Assembly: GCF_000300995.1 (NCBI RefSeq)
Contig: NZ_AMRJ01000017.1
Location: forward strand, 1-64,000
Length of the DNA stretch: 64,000 bases
Origin: Alcanivorax hongdengensis A-11-3
Lineage (GTDB): Bacteria; Pseudomonadota; Gammaproteobacteria; Pseudomonadales; Alcanivoracaceae
Direction: 5' to 3'
A model generated the notes under the pieces. It saw only the letters and a list, made by a program, of their open reading frames with translations. It had not been told where the DNA came from and ran no database searches. Made by a program: the position numbers and the translations under genes. Below, piece after piece: positions 16,944-24,975 of this stretch; within the stretch, counting starts at the first letter, position 1; every line of letters starts with the position of its first letter.

Positions 16944-18116
16944 TCAGAGTTTCAGCTCAGCCCAGGCCCACAGCTTGCGGGTATCGCTGCCATAATCATC
17001 GGCCTGGTAATCGGCGTACTTGAGCCCCACCACGTAGTGGCTGCCGATGGGTCGGGCGGCCAGCAGGTCGGTTTCCGTGCCGTAGTCACCGCTGCCCTGG
17101 TCGGCCTGGAAGTCATGGTAGACCGCCGCCAGCTTGAAGCCGGCCAGCTTGCCGCTGACGCCTAGATAACGGTCCTGCAGGCCGTCCGCCGGGGTGACCA
17201 GGAACTGGTCCGCCCAGCCATTGAAGGCATGCTTGGTGGCCAGCGGGGTCTGGAAGGCCACGCTGCCGCCATCGGAACCGAGCAATTCCTGCCCCGCCTT
17301 GACGGTGACACCACTCAGGTCGGCACCCAGTTCGGCCAGGTAATAGTCACTATCACCGGCATCCACGCTCTGGCGCGCCCCCTCCAGGGTCAGCAGCACG
17401 GTCAGCGACGACAGTGGCGCCTTGCCGGCATAACGCAGGCCATAGGTATCGTTATCGGCACCGCTGCCATCGTCTTCCAGCAGATAGCCATAGGCGGTCA
17501 GGCTACCGCCTGGTGCGCTTTTCCAGCGGGCATTGAGCAACGTGCTGGAGACATTGGCATCAAAGGCATCGGTGATACCGTGGACCTGGGTGATGTAGGC
17601 ACTGGAAACGGCGATGTCATCGTTCTCGTAATCAGCACGGCTGGCATCAAAGGTCTGTTCATTCTGTCGCCAGCCCACGTTGCCGACAAAGCGGGCGTTG
17701 TCGTAGATGATCCGTTGACGGCCATACACCACGCTGACCCCGTCGAATGCCCCGCTCCCCCGATAACGCAGGTAGGATTCGTTCAGTTCCGTGCCAGTCG
17801 GGTCGGCAACCACCGGATACCCCGCCTGCTCGGGGGCATAGTTATCCACCTTGCCGACGATGTGCACATCCTCCACATCCGCCACCGCATCAAAGCCGTG
17901 GAAGTCTCCGGTCTGCCAGCCCAGCCGGGTACGCAGGGTCAATGCATCCGCATCGGTGGCACTGTCGTTGTCGACACTCTCGCTGCGCAGGCGCATATCA
18001 AGAATGGGTTTTCCCTTTTTCAGGGCGGTGATCAGGGCATCGTCATCGGCAACGGCCCCATGGCTGATGCCCAGCCCGGCCAGCATAACCCCCAGCGTTA
18101 ACGCACAATGTTTCAT
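16944..18116 (-). CDS. Alginate-export-type outer-membrane porin in the nitrate operon
   Basis: A 390-residue outer-membrane beta-barrel. The signal peptide runs to about residue 23 (LAGLGISHGAVADD), followed by alternating strands rich in Tyr, Trp and Gly and a C-terminal aromatic/hydrophobic strand (WAWAELKL). It resembles the alginate_exp-like porin superfamily. It follows nrtD by 34 nt with GAGG before ATG 18116 and precedes the operon terminator, so it is cotranscribed with the nitrate transporter. A role in passing nitrate or nitrite across the outer membrane is my inference. Confidence 0.85.
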   Translation of the reverse strand: MKHCALTLGVMLAGLGISHGAVADDDALITALKKGKPILDMRLRSESVDNDSATDADALTLRTRLGWQTGDFHGFDAVADVEDVHIVGKVDNYAPEQAGYPVVADPTGTELNESYLRYRGSGAFDGVSVVYGRQRIIYDNARFVGNVGWRQNEQTFDASRADYENDDIAVSSAYITQVHGITDAFDANVSSTLLNARWKSAPGGSLTAYGYLLEDDGSGADNDTYGLRYAGKAPLSSLTVLLTLEGARQSVDAGDSDYYLAELGADLSGVTVKAGQELLGSDGGSVAFQTPLATKHAFNGWADQFLVTPADGLQDRYLGVSGKLAGFKLAAVYHDFQADQGSGDYGTETDLLAARPIGSHYVVGLKYADYQADDYGSDTRKLWAWAELKL

Positions 18117-18150
18117 TTCATACCTCGGCAAGTGAAAAAATAAAAAGTGA

Positions 18151-18981
18151 TCAGGCCTGGCGGCGTACCGGCGTGGTATCCCGTCTGGGAAGCGGCGCCA
18201 CCTTGCGCTGTTTTTCGTAAAGGAATTGCAGAACCCGCTGACGGCAGCGGTTGTAAGTGGGGTGGTCGGCCAGCGCCAGTCGGTCACGGGGACGCGGCAG
18301 TTCCACCGGTAGAATCTCGCCGATGGTGGCGGCCGGGCCGTTGGTCATCATGACGATGCGATCGGACAGCAACACCGCCTCATCCACATCGTGGGTAATC
18401 ATGATCACCGTGGTACCCAGTTGCCGATGGATATCCATCAGCGAATCCTGCAGGTGAGCCCGGGTCAGAGCGTCCAGGGCACCAAAGGGTTCATCCATGA
18501 GCAGCACCTGAGGCTGCATGGCCAGCGCCCGGGCAATACCGACCCGCTGTTTCATGCCACCGGAAATTTCCTCCGGCTTTTTGTGCATGGCATGGGCCAT
18601 GTGCACCAGCTCCAGGTTGTGCGCCACCCAGTCACGCATTTCCTGTTTGCTTTTGCTTTTTCTGAATACCTGTTTGACCGCCAGCTCCACATTTTCAAAG
18701 GCCGTCAGCCACGGCAGCAGTGAATGATTCTGAAACACCACCGCCCGTTCCGGCCCCGGTTCGTTCACTTCATGGCGATCGAGAATCACGCCGCCGTCGG
18801 TGGCCTGCAACAGGCCCGCAACGATGTTGAGCACGGTGGATTTGCCGCAACCGGAATGGCCGATCAGCGACACGAATTCCCCCGGCGCAATCTTCAGGTT
18901 CACCTCACGCAGTGCCTCGAATGTCCCCTTCGGGGTGTCAAAGGCCATGCCTACGTTGGACAGTTCCAGCAAGGTTTTCAT
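18151..18981 (-). CDS. nrtD: Nitrate ABC transporter ATP-binding protein
   Basis: A 276-residue ABC ATPase of the NrtD/CmpD/SsuB class, with Walker A GHSGCGKST (41-49), Q-loop near FQNHSLLPW, signature SGGMKQRVGIARAL and Walker B VLLMDEPFGALD. It energises nitrate import with NrtB. I start at ATG 18981, six nt after GAGGAG; an ATG at 18987 sits too close to that site. It lacks the fused NrtA-like domain of cyanobacterial NrtC. Confidence 0.95.
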   Translation of the reverse strand: MKTLLELSNVGMAFDTPKGTFEALREVNLKIAPGEFVSLIGHSGCGKSTVLNIVAGLLQATDGGVILDRHEVNEPGPERAVVFQNHSLLPWLTAFENVELAVKQVFRKSKSKQEMRDWVAHNLELVHMAHAMHKKPEEISGGMKQRVGIARALAMQPQVLLMDEPFGALDALTRAHLQDSLMDIHRQLGTTVIMITHDVDEAVLLSDRIVMMTNGPAATIGEILPVELPRPRDRLALADHPTYNRCRQRVLQFLYEKQRKVAPLPRRDTTPVRRQA

Positions 18982-18998
18982 GGTCATCTCCTCAGTCG

Positions 18999-20000
18999 TT
19001 AGCGCTGGGCGGACGTCTTGTCCCATACCAGGGCGCGCTGCAGCATCAGCATCAGGCGATCAAGCAAAAAGCCGATCAGGCCGATCACCACCACCGCCAC
19101 CATGATCCGGCTCAGGGACTGGGAGCTGCCGTTCTGGAACTCGTCCCAGACGAACTTGCCGAGCCCCGGGTTCTGCGCCAGCATCTCGGCGGCGATCAGC
19201 ACCATCCAGGCAATCCCCAGGCTCAGACGCAGGCCGGTGAACATCATCGGCAGTGCCGACGGCAACACGATCTTGCGCACATGGGCCAGCGCACTCAGAC
19301 GCAGCACGCGGGAAACGTTGAGCAGATCCTGACTGACCGACGTCACGCCCACGGCGGTGTTGAGCAGGGTCGGCCACAGGCAGCACAAAGTGACCGTGAA
19401 CATGGAATTGAGAAACGACTTGGCCACCATCGGATCGCTGCTGGTATAGAGAGCACTGACCACCATGGTCACCAGCGGCAACCAGGCCAGCGGGGACACC
19501 GGCTTGAACAACTGGATCAGCGGATTCATCGCCGCGTGCACCGTGCTGCTCAGACCAATCACGATGCCCAGCGGAATGGCGATCACCGACGCCAGTAAGA
19601 ACCCGCTCATCACGGTAATCAGGCTGGTGCCGATCTGGTCAAAAAAGGTCGGTGCACCGGTATAGTCCCGGTGCACCGGCACCCAGTCCGGATCCTGGGC
19701 CAGCCGCATGGCAATGTATTTTTCCTGGCGTTCATGAAAAGCCGCCTCACGCTGACGGGCCTGCTGGTGTTCATCCACCAGATTGCCCATCTGCTCCCAT
19801 ACCGCTGCCGGGCCAGGGAATTTCCCCAGCGAGGTATCGATATGACTGGCGGCCAGTTGCCACATCAGCAGGAACACTGCGATACCCATGACCGGCCACA
19901 GCACCTGCCTGAGAATGGCCTGCATCTGACTACGGTTGATCTGCCCCTTGATCAGCGCCTGGTAAGGCGCCATCCATTGCGGTGCGGTTAGCGTTGCCAT
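18999..20000 (-). CDS. nrtB: Nitrate ABC transporter permease
   Basis: A 333-residue inner-membrane permease. An N-terminal helix (about 35-52) is followed by an unusually long periplasmic insertion (about 55-125, rich in Glu, Gln and Arg) and then the BPD_transp_1 core. The EAA loop lies around RVLRLSALAHVRKIVLPSALP. It forms the channel with NrtD and NrtA. It starts 37 nt after the nrtA stop. Confidence 0.94.
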   Translation of the reverse strand: MATLTAPQWMAPYQALIKGQINRSQMQAILRQVLWPVMGIAVFLLMWQLAASHIDTSLGKFPGPAAVWEQMGNLVDEHQQARQREAAFHERQEKYIAMRLAQDPDWVPVHRDYTGAPTFFDQIGTSLITVMSGFLLASVIAIPLGIVIGLSSTVHAAMNPLIQLFKPVSPLAWLPLVTMVVSALYTSSDPMVAKSFLNSMFTVTLCCLWPTLLNTAVGVTSVSQDLLNVSRVLRLSALAHVRKIVLPSALPMMFTGLRLSLGIAWMVLIAAEMLAQNPGLGKFVWDEFQNGSSQSLSRIMVAVVVIGLIGFLLDRLMLMLQRALVWDKTSAQR

Positions 20001-20037
20001 GATCCTTACTCCTTGACGACAGCGGGGTCGCCGTTAC

Positions 20038-21396
20038 TCATTTGAGACCGATGGGAAACTTGGCCAGGTAGGCGTTGGGCTGATGACCGTCGTAGGTAAT
20101 GTCATCGATAAAGCCGGTTTGCGGCGGTTTGAAACCGTCTTCGTTGTCGAAATCGGGGAAATCACCGGCGCTCATCTTGCCCTCCGCAATCAGCGCTCTG
20201 GCGGCCTTTTCATAGATGTCCGGACGATAGACGCTTTTCGCCACATCCATGTACCAGCTATCCGGCTTGTGCTCGCTGATCTGCCCCCAGCGGCGCATTT
20301 GAGTGAGATACCAGATGGCATCGGAGTAGAACGGATAGGTGGCGTGGTAGCGGAAGAACACGTTGAAGTCCGGCACCGGTCGCGTGTCACCCTTCTCATA
20401 CTCGAAGGTGCCGGTCATGGAGTTGGCGATCACATCGTAATCGGCGCCCACGTAATTGGGTCGCGACAGGATCTTCACCGCTTCCGGGCGGTTGGCGTTG
20501 TTGTTTTCGTCCAGCCATTTGGCGGCACGAATCAGCGCCTTGACCACATGGATATGGGTGTTGGGGTACTGGTCGGCCCAGGTCTTGCTGACACCAAAGA
20601 CTTTTTCCGGGTTGTTTTTCCAGATGCCGTAATCGGTGACCACCGGCACGCCGATGCCCTTGAATACGGCCTGCTGATTCCAGGGCTCACCCACGCAATA
20701 GCCATAGATGGTGCCGGCTTCCAGGGTCGCCGGCATCTGCGGCGGCGGCGTTACGGACAACAGCACATCGGCCTGTCGCTGGCCACTGGTGTCGCCCTTG
20801 TCCGGTGCGTAATAGCCCGGATTGAGTCCACCGGCGGCCAACCAGTAGCGCAACTCGTAGTTGTGAGTAGAAACCGGGAACACCATGCCCATCTTGAATG
20901 GCTTGCCGTCCTTGCGGTATTGCTCCACCACTGGCTTGAGTGCATCGGCCTTGATCGGATGGACCGGTTTACCGTCTTTCATCGGCACATGGGCTTTCAT
21001 GGCCTGCCAGACGTCGTTGGAAACGGTGATGCCGTTACCGTTCAGGTCCATACTGAAGGCCGTGATGATATGCGCCTTGGTGCCATAGCCAATGGTCGCC
21101 CCCAGCGGCTGGCCAGCCAGCATGTGAGCACCATCGAGTTCGCCATCGATCACCCGATCCAGCAGGACTTTCCAGTTGGCCTGGGCTTCCAGGGTGACAA
21201 ACAGACCCTCGTCTTCGAAATAACCTTTTTCGTAGGCAATCGCCAACGGCGCCATGTCGGTGAGTTTGATAAAACCGAATTTCAGATCCGCTTTTTCCGG
21301 CCAGCCCACCGTGCCATCGGCCAGGACCGGCAGGCTCAGGGTACTCATCAGCAGGGCCGCCATCAGCCGGCCCAGTCCTTGTTTGATCGCTCTCAT
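20038..21396 (-). CDS. nrtA: Nitrate-binding periplasmic protein NrtA
   Basis: A 452-residue substrate-binding protein with a cleavable signal ([17 protein letters not shown]). The NrtA/CmpA body contains [42 protein letters not shown] and [13 protein letters not shown]. It captures nitrate for NrtBD. ATG 21396 has GGAGGG nine nt upstream. It is the first gene of nrtA-nrtB-nrtD-porin and is preceded by a hairpin-rich leader and sigma-54 promoter, so expression should depend on both nitrogen status and nitrate. Confidence 0.95.
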   Translation of the reverse strand: MRAIKQGLGRLMAALLMSTLSLPVLADGTVGWPEKADLKFGFIKLTDMAPLAIAYEKGYFEDEGLFVTLEAQANWKVLLDRVIDGELDGAHMLAGQPLGATIGYGTKAHIITAFSMDLNGNGITVSNDVWQAMKAHVPMKDGKPVHPIKADALKPVVEQYRKDGKPFKMGMVFPVSTHNYELRYWLAAGGLNPGYYAPDKGDTSGQRQADVLLSVTPPPQMPATLEAGTIYGYCVGEPWNQQAVFKGIGVPVVTDYGIWKNNPEKVFGVSKTWADQYPNTHIHVVKALIRAAKWLDENNNANRPEAVKILSRPNYVGADYDVIANSMTGTFEYEKGDTRPVPDFNVFFRYHATYPFYSDAIWYLTQMRRWGQISEHKPDSWYMDVAKSVYRPDIYEKAARALIAEGKMSAGDFPDFDNEDGFKPPQTGFIDDITYDGHQPNAYLAKFPIGLK

Positions 21397-21434
21397 GGGT
21401 GCTTCCCTCCACATTGCCCGTTTTATGCGGGCAT

Positions 21435-21485
21435 AAAAAAAGCGCTCAGGGCGCCACACCGTCGTTGGTGTGGAACCTTGAGCGC
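21435..21485 (-). terminator. Leader terminator of nrtA containing ANTAR hairpin P2
   Basis: Reading the minus strand, GCGCTCAAGG (21485-21476) pairs with CCCTGAGCGC (21451-21442) apart from one mismatch, and seven U follow (21441-21435). Nested inside is CCACACC-AACGAC-GGTGTGG (21473-21454), a hexaloop with A at position 1 and G at position 4, as ANTAR proteins require. NasT binding would be expected to block terminator formation. Confidence 0.85.
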
Positions 21486-21500
21486 CTTTGCTCTTGCCAT

Positions 21501-21522
21501 GCACGATCGCCTTTGACCGCGC
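21501..21522 (-). promoter_or_regulatory. ANTAR recognition hairpin P1 of the nrtA leader
   Basis: Minus-strand RNA GCGCGGUC-AAAGGC-GAUCGUGC forms an 8-bp stem (two G-U pairs) closing a hexaloop. The loop again has A1 and G4. It lies 27 nt upstream of P2, the two-hairpin arrangement described for NasR, NasT and EutV targets. Confidence 0.75.
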
Positions 21523-21547
21523 GGAATGTCTGTACGGGCAGACAAAG

Positions 21548-21562
21548 GCAAGAGCTGTGCCA
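21548..21562 (-). promoter_or_regulatory. Sigma-54 promoter of the nrtA operon
   Basis: Minus strand TGGCACAGCTCTTGC has the invariant GG-N10-GC spacing and matches the TGGCAC...TTGC consensus almost fully. The start site would fall near 21537, just ahead of hairpin P1. GCACC/GGTGC half-sites at 21639-21686, roughly 100-150 bp upstream of the start, are candidate NtrC contacts. Confidence 0.8.
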
Positions 21563-21631
21563 GTTAGAGAAAAACTTTTATTTCAGTGAGTTAGCAGAAA
21601 TCACGCGGACTTGTACGCCCGGTTTGCGGAA

Positions 21632-21653
21632 AAATACCGGTGCAATGGCACCG
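21632..21653 (-). terminator. Probable terminator of the DUF2914 gene
   Basis: Minus strand CGGTGC-CATT-GCACCG is followed by GTATTTTT. It lies about 45 bp beyond the stop of the upstream membrane protein gene and before the nrtA promoter. Confidence 0.55.
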
Positions 21654-21697
21654 CAGTGAGGCACCACAGCGGCCTTTTTTTGCACCGTTGTTGCGCG

Positions 21698-22696
21698 TCA
21701 GGGTGTCACCCGAAACCGCAGCACGCCAATGATCTGCTGGGCACCGGTACGAACCTCCACCCGCCAGTGCCCCAGCGCGGCCGCCGGGATATGGCGCTTG
21801 TGCGACCAGGTGCGATAGCCGGATTCCCGGCCACCGTGCAGCTCCAGCGCGATGCGGTCCACCAGTTCCCCCTCGTGATACCAGTAATGGTAGACCTTCT
21901 GGCCCAGACCCAGCGGCGCCTTGATGGCGGTGTAGGCATACAACCCCTCGCTGACCTCCTCGGCGGTGAAGGCCTGGCCGCTGACCAGCGGCGTCCTCTG
22001 CTGACGGTCCAGAGACAGGGCCACGGCCTCGTCCTGTAACGACAGGGTCAGTGGCGGCACCAGCGGCGATAACCATCGTGGCACCAGAGCAATAATCACC
22101 GAGACACCGATCAACAAGGCCCAGCGAATGGCACGCCGTGGCCCGCCCAGCCCCCAGAAGCTGGGCAAGGCAAACAGCGCCGTCAACCAGCCCGCTCCCA
22201 TCAGGGCGCGGTCCGTGGTCCAGTGAAAAATCAGCGGTAATAACACCAGCAAGGCCACGAACAGGGCCCAGGCATGAAAGCCGAAGTACAGACCCCGATG
22301 GCGGGCCAGACGAAAGTAGAGCGGGTCAAGGATGCTGATCAGAGCGCCTGCCACCACCAGCGTGGTGAAAAAGAAATACTCGGCCCCCGCCGCCCACTGC
22401 AACAACACGAACGGCAAACTGAAAAAGAAGGCCTCCTGGTGCACCGCCTGCAACAATAGCTTGAGTGCCCCCTGGGAAATATTGTCCATGGCCGTGCCAT
22501 GAAAGCGCCGTCGCCAGAGATTCTCCGTCAGTAACAGTCCCCAGGTTACCACCAGTACCGCGGTCAACGCCGCCGCCAGCCAGGGCTGACGCTGCACCAG
22601 AAAATAACTGCTCAACCCCAGCACGAAACTGACCACCGCCCACAAATGGCGGACGCGGTAGAGCAACTGATTCAGGCGTTCAAGATAGTCGGACAA
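21698..22696 (-). CDS. Membrane protein with C-terminal DUF2914 domain (DUF5924-like)
   Basis: About 332 residues. Roughly seven hydrophobic helices (about 18-220) precede a soluble beta-rich domain (about 235-332) with YAYTAIKAPLGLGQKVYHYW and RTWSHKRHI, matching DUF2914. The function is unknown. TTG 22696 is preceded by GGGAAG; another TTG at 22769-22771 would add 25 residues of signal-less sequence. It is a monocistronic gene reading toward the nrtA promoter and ends before it at a probable terminator. Confidence 0.8.
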   Translation of the reverse strand: MSDYLERLNQLLYRVRHLWAVVSFVLGLSSYFLVQRQPWLAAALTAVLVVTWGLLLTENLWRRRFHGTAMDNISQGALKLLLQAVHQEAFFFSLPFVLLQWAAGAEYFFFTTLVVAGALISILDPLYFRLARHRGLYFGFHAWALFVALLVLLPLIFHWTTDRALMGAGWLTALFALPSFWGLGGPRRAIRWALLIGVSVIIALVPRWLSPLVPPLTLSLQDEAVALSLDRQQRTPLVSGQAFTAEEVSEGLYAYTAIKAPLGLGQKVYHYWYHEGELVDRIALELHGGRESGYRTWSHKRHIPAAALGHWRVEVRTGAQQIIGVLRFRVTP

Positions 22697-22826
22697 GAGA
22701 ATGCTTCCCGGGCTGCGGTGCTGGCTTCGATGCCAGTTTAGCGGATGGGTTCCTGGGAGTGATGGCGGCAATAGTAAATTTATTGAACGCGTTGGGAGCC
22801 AGGCTGACCGTCTCGGCAGGGGGAGA

Positions 22827-22870
22827 CAGAAACAAAAAAGGCCCCCGTTTGGGAGCCTTTTTTGTTTCTG
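22827..22870 (-). terminator. Terminator of tRNA-Arg
   Basis: A 16-bp perfect inverted repeat, CAGAAACAAAAAAGGC with GCCTTTTTTGTTTCTG, encloses a GC-rich centre. It starts 3 bp beyond the tRNA 3' end. On the minus strand it ends in a U-rich run. Confidence 0.85.
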
Positions 22871-22872
22871 TA

Positions 22873-22949
22873 TGGCGCACCGGGGAGGATTCGAACCCCC
22901 GACCTACTGGTTCGTAGCCAGTTGCTCTATCCAACTGAGCTACCGGTGC
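22873..22949 (-). tRNA. argV-like: tRNA-Arg (ACG)
   Basis: A 77-nt minus-strand cloverleaf: acceptor GCACCGG/CCGGTGC, D-arm AGCTCAGTTGGATAGAGC, anticodon arm CTGGCTACGAACCAG with ACG anticodon (A34 normally deaminated to inosine), T-arm GGGGGTTCGAATCCTCC and encoded CCA. It reads CGT, CGC and CGA codons. Confidence 0.97.
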
Positions 22950-22984
22950 GTGTCTCGTTGCTATGTCGCCCCGAGAGGCTGCGC

Positions 22985-23013
22985 ATTATTCCGAAACCCC
23001 TGCGGCGAGTCAA
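22985..23013 (-). promoter_or_regulatory. Sigma-70 promoter of tRNA-Arg
   Basis: Minus strand TTGACT (23008-23013), a 17-nt spacer and AATAAT (22985-22990). The start site would be about 30 nt before the mature tRNA end. Confidence 0.65.
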
Positions 23014-23039
23014 GCGCGGATCGCTTAAAAACTGGGCAA

Positions 23040-23519
23040 TCAGTCTTCGGCGGTTTCCATTTGTTTTTGCAGGTAGTTTTCCAGGCCCACTTTATCGATC
23101 AGACCCAGTTGGGTTTCCAGCCAGTCGATGTGCTCTTCCTCGGATTCCAGAATGTTCTTGAGCAGATCGCGGGACACGTAATCCTGCACCGATTCGCAAT
23201 AAGCAATGCCCTCACGCAGGTCCGGAACGGCCATTTTTTCCAGCTTGAGATCGCAGTTGAGCATTTCCTGGGTGTTTTCACCGATCATCAGCTTGCCCAG
23301 ATCCTGCAAGTTGGGAATGCCTTCCAGAAACAGGATGCGCTCGGTGAGCCAGTCAGCATGCTTCATCTCGTCGATGGACTCGTGGTATTCCTTCTCGTAG
23401 AGCGCCTGAAGGCCCCAGTCCTTGTACATCTTGGCGTGGAGGAAGTACTGGTTGATGGCTACCAGCTCATTGCCCAGAGCCCGATTGAGGTGCTCGATAA
23501 CCTTGGCATCGCCTTTCAT
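23040..23519 (-). CDS. bfr: Bacterioferritin
   Basis: A 159-residue four-helix ferritin-like subunit that forms a 24-mer iron store. All ferroxidase ligands appear present (Glu18, Glu51, His54, Glu94, Glu127, His130), and Met52 is the axial heme ligand, marking it as heme-binding Bfr rather than a plain ferritin. Its electron partner Bfd is encoded 124 bp upstream, but a terminator-like hairpin (23599-23624) lies between them. A Fur-like sequence (TGAGAACGATTTTTA, 23632-23646) lies over the bfd stop. Confidence 0.97.
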   Translation of the reverse strand: MKGDAKVIEHLNRALGNELVAINQYFLHAKMYKDWGLQALYEKEYHESIDEMKHADWLTERILFLEGIPNLQDLGKLMIGENTQEMLNCDLKLEKMAVPDLREGIAYCESVQDYVSRDLLKNILESEEEHIDWLETQLGLIDKVGLENYLQKQMETAED

Positions 23520-23598
23520 GGGGGATCTCCCTATCTCGTGAACGTGGGGTCAGGGCCCATTGTTCAGCATCGGCGAGTGACAGGCAAGGAGAAAAGAG

Positions 23599-23624
23599 AA
23601 AAAGCGCTTGCATTACAAGCGCTT
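23599..23624 (-). terminator. Terminator between bfd and bfr
   Basis: AAGCGCTTG and CAAGCGCTT form a 9-bp stem around TGTAA-type loop sequence, followed on the minus strand by a U-run. It lies about 20 bp past the bfd stop and 80 bp before bfr, so the two genes may be separately controlled. Confidence 0.75.
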
Positions 23625-23643
23625 ATAGAAATGAGAACGATTT

Positions 23644-23877
23644 TTATGCCGGCTGGGGCCAGTACACTACGGCCTCGTTGGCGGAAGAGTTCGAGAATGA
23701 GGGCGCCTGGGCTTCGCTACGGGCTTCACGAAGCACCTGACGGGCGTGGCGGGCACATTTCGCGCACTGACTGCCAACCCCAAGTTCCCGACGAAGATCA
23801 CGCAGGCTGTCGCAGCCGTTATCGACCGCTTCCCGTATATGACCGTCAGTGATGCCCTTACAAATACATACGTACAT
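23644..23877 (-). CDS. bfd: Bacterioferritin-associated ferredoxin
   Basis: A 77-residue [2Fe-2S] protein that reduces Bfr to mobilise stored iron. The four cluster cysteines are Cys4 and Cys6 (MYVCICKGI) and Cys38 and Cys41 (QCAKCARH). The family is usually about 64 residues; the extra C-terminal tail here is low-complexity. ATG 23877 is preceded by AGGAAAGG. A Fur-box-like site lies at 23916-23934, fitting iron-starvation induction. Confidence 0.95.
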   Translation of the reverse strand: MYVCICKGITDGHIREAVDNGCDSLRDLRRELGVGSQCAKCARHARQVLREARSEAQAPSFSNSSANEAVVYWPQPA

Positions 23878-23915
23878 AGATACGCCTTTCCTCAATCTCT
23901 GGAAAGGATGCTAAC

Positions 23916-23934
23916 CCTAACGCGAATCATTATC
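23916..23934 (-). promoter_or_regulatory. Candidate Fur box upstream of bfd
   Basis: Minus strand GATAATGATTCGCGTTAGG matches 13 of 19 positions of the Fur consensus, with a perfect left half GATAATGAT. It lies about 40-57 bp before the bfd start. Confidence 0.6.
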
Positions 23935-23940
23935 AACAAC

Positions 23941-24148
23941 TTTTCGATATCAACGCCCTGCCCTTGGTGCCGTCGAGCCGGTCACTGGCGCCTCCCGGGC
24001 CAATCATGCCCTCCCCTGTTGACGGCAGCGCTGCGGACAACGGCAACAGGGCTGGCAGTAAAAGGGGCTTCGCGGCTTAGAGAGAAGTCAGCCTGGTCCA
24101 ACGTCAGACGTCCGACCTTTTATGCCTTCCGTTGATCCGCGATAAACC
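23941..24148. other. Intergenic region between bfd and the AlgP-like gene
   Basis: About 208 bp without a supported gene; the whole gene-free gap from 23878 to 24195 is 318 bp. It holds the bfd promoter side and the short motif ACGTCAGACGTCCGACC (about 24101-24118), related to the repeat at 62434. The overlapping plus-strand frame (23746-24135) is an antisense shadow of bfd. Confidence 0.6.
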
Positions 24149-24150
24149 AT

Positions 24151-24178
24151 AAAAAAACCCCGCCGGAGCGGGGTTTTT
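24151..24178 (-). terminator. Terminator of the AlgP-like gene
   Basis: AACCCCGC and GCGGGGTT (24156-24163 and 24168-24175) around CGGA, with a run of A on one side and T on the other, so it can act in both directions. It lies about 20 bp past the stop at 24196. Confidence 0.88.
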
Positions 24179-24195
24179 CAACACCAGAGCCCCTA

Positions 24196-24975
24196 TCAGG
24201 ACTTGCTGGCTGCTTTCTTGGCAGGCGCTTTGCGAGTTGCTGCCTTTTTCTTGGCCGGGGACTTGCGAGCGGCAGCCTTCTTCTTGGGGGCCGACTTGCG
24301 AGTCGCGGCTTTCTTGGCTGGTGCCTTGCGAGTCGCCGCCTTCTTGGCAGTGGTTGTCTTCTTGCGAGTCGCGGTTTTCTTTTTCGCGGTGGTTTTCTTG
24401 GCCGCTTTCTTGGCCTTGGCCGCTGCCTTGCGTGCGGCCGCTTTGGCCTTCTGCTCGGCTTTTTTCTGCTCCGCTTTCGCTTTTCTCGCCAGCTTGCGCT
24501 CGTGCTCACGCATCTTGGTCTTCAGATTACGCTCAGCCGTGCGCAGTTTCTTCACTTCACGGGTAACCACTTTTTTACCGGCCTGGATTTCGGCACGGAT
24601 CAGTTTGCTTTCACCGCGAAGGTCCTGAAGCTTGAGACGAAGCGTATTCATTTTTCCGCGTGCGGTATCAACGGCACGTTTGGCCGCGGCGGTACCGGAG
24701 GCTTTTGCCTTGTCACGCTTGGCGGCAATGTCGGTACGGAGCTTGGCCAGCTTGCCATTCTCGGTATCGATTCTGACGCGGTGCTTGTCCAGCTTGCCCT
24801 GAGTCTGGGCCACTTTCTTTTCAGCCTGGTCAACGGCTTTCTGTTGCAGTTTTACCTTGGCTTCCGCATTGGTAACAGATTTGGGAAGTGCGGGCGCTTT
24901 TACCGCAGCCTTTTTTCTGGCCGGGGTTTTACGCGCCGCGGCTTTTTTTGCCGGCGCTTTCTTTGCTCGAGCCAT
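24196..24975 (-). CDS. algP-like: AlgP/histone H1-like lysine-alanine-rich DNA-binding protein
   Basis: A 259-residue very basic protein in three parts. A short Lys/Ala tail (1-30) precedes a coiled-coil-like central segment of charged heptads (about 35-170: KLQQKAVDQAEKKVAQTQ onward). A long C-terminal tail (about 170-259) is built of degenerate repeats of the types KKAATRKAPA and KKKAAARKSPA. Such tails resemble eukaryotic histone H1 and Pseudomonas AlgP and should bind DNA nonspecifically. The repeats make the gene prone to length variation. AGGAG precedes the ATG. Monocistronic with its own terminator. Confidence 0.85.
   Translation of the reverse strand: MARAKKAPAKKAAARKTPARKKAAVKAPALPKSVTNAEAKVKLQQKAVDQAEKKVAQTQGKLDKHRVRIDTENGKLAKLRTDIAAKRDKAKASGTAAAKRAVDTARGKMNTLRLKLQDLRGESKLIRAEIQAGKKVVTREVKKLRTAERNLKTKMREHERKLARKAKAEQKKAEQKAKAAARKAAAKAKKAAKKTTAKKKTATRKKTTTAKKAATRKAPAKKAATRKSAPKKKAAARKSPAKKKAATRKAPAKKAASKS

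Noticed and set aside
20083..21516. 477-codon plus-strand frame across nrtA
   Set aside because: Antisense to a full NrtA with signal peptide and family motifs; GC-rich codon bias opens such frames.
21527..21544. Hairpin TGTCTG-CCCGTA-CAGACA as ANTAR hairpin P1
   Set aside because: Its 5' half lies upstream of the start predicted from the sigma-54 element, and the loop lacks A1; the hairpin at 21501-21522 fits better.
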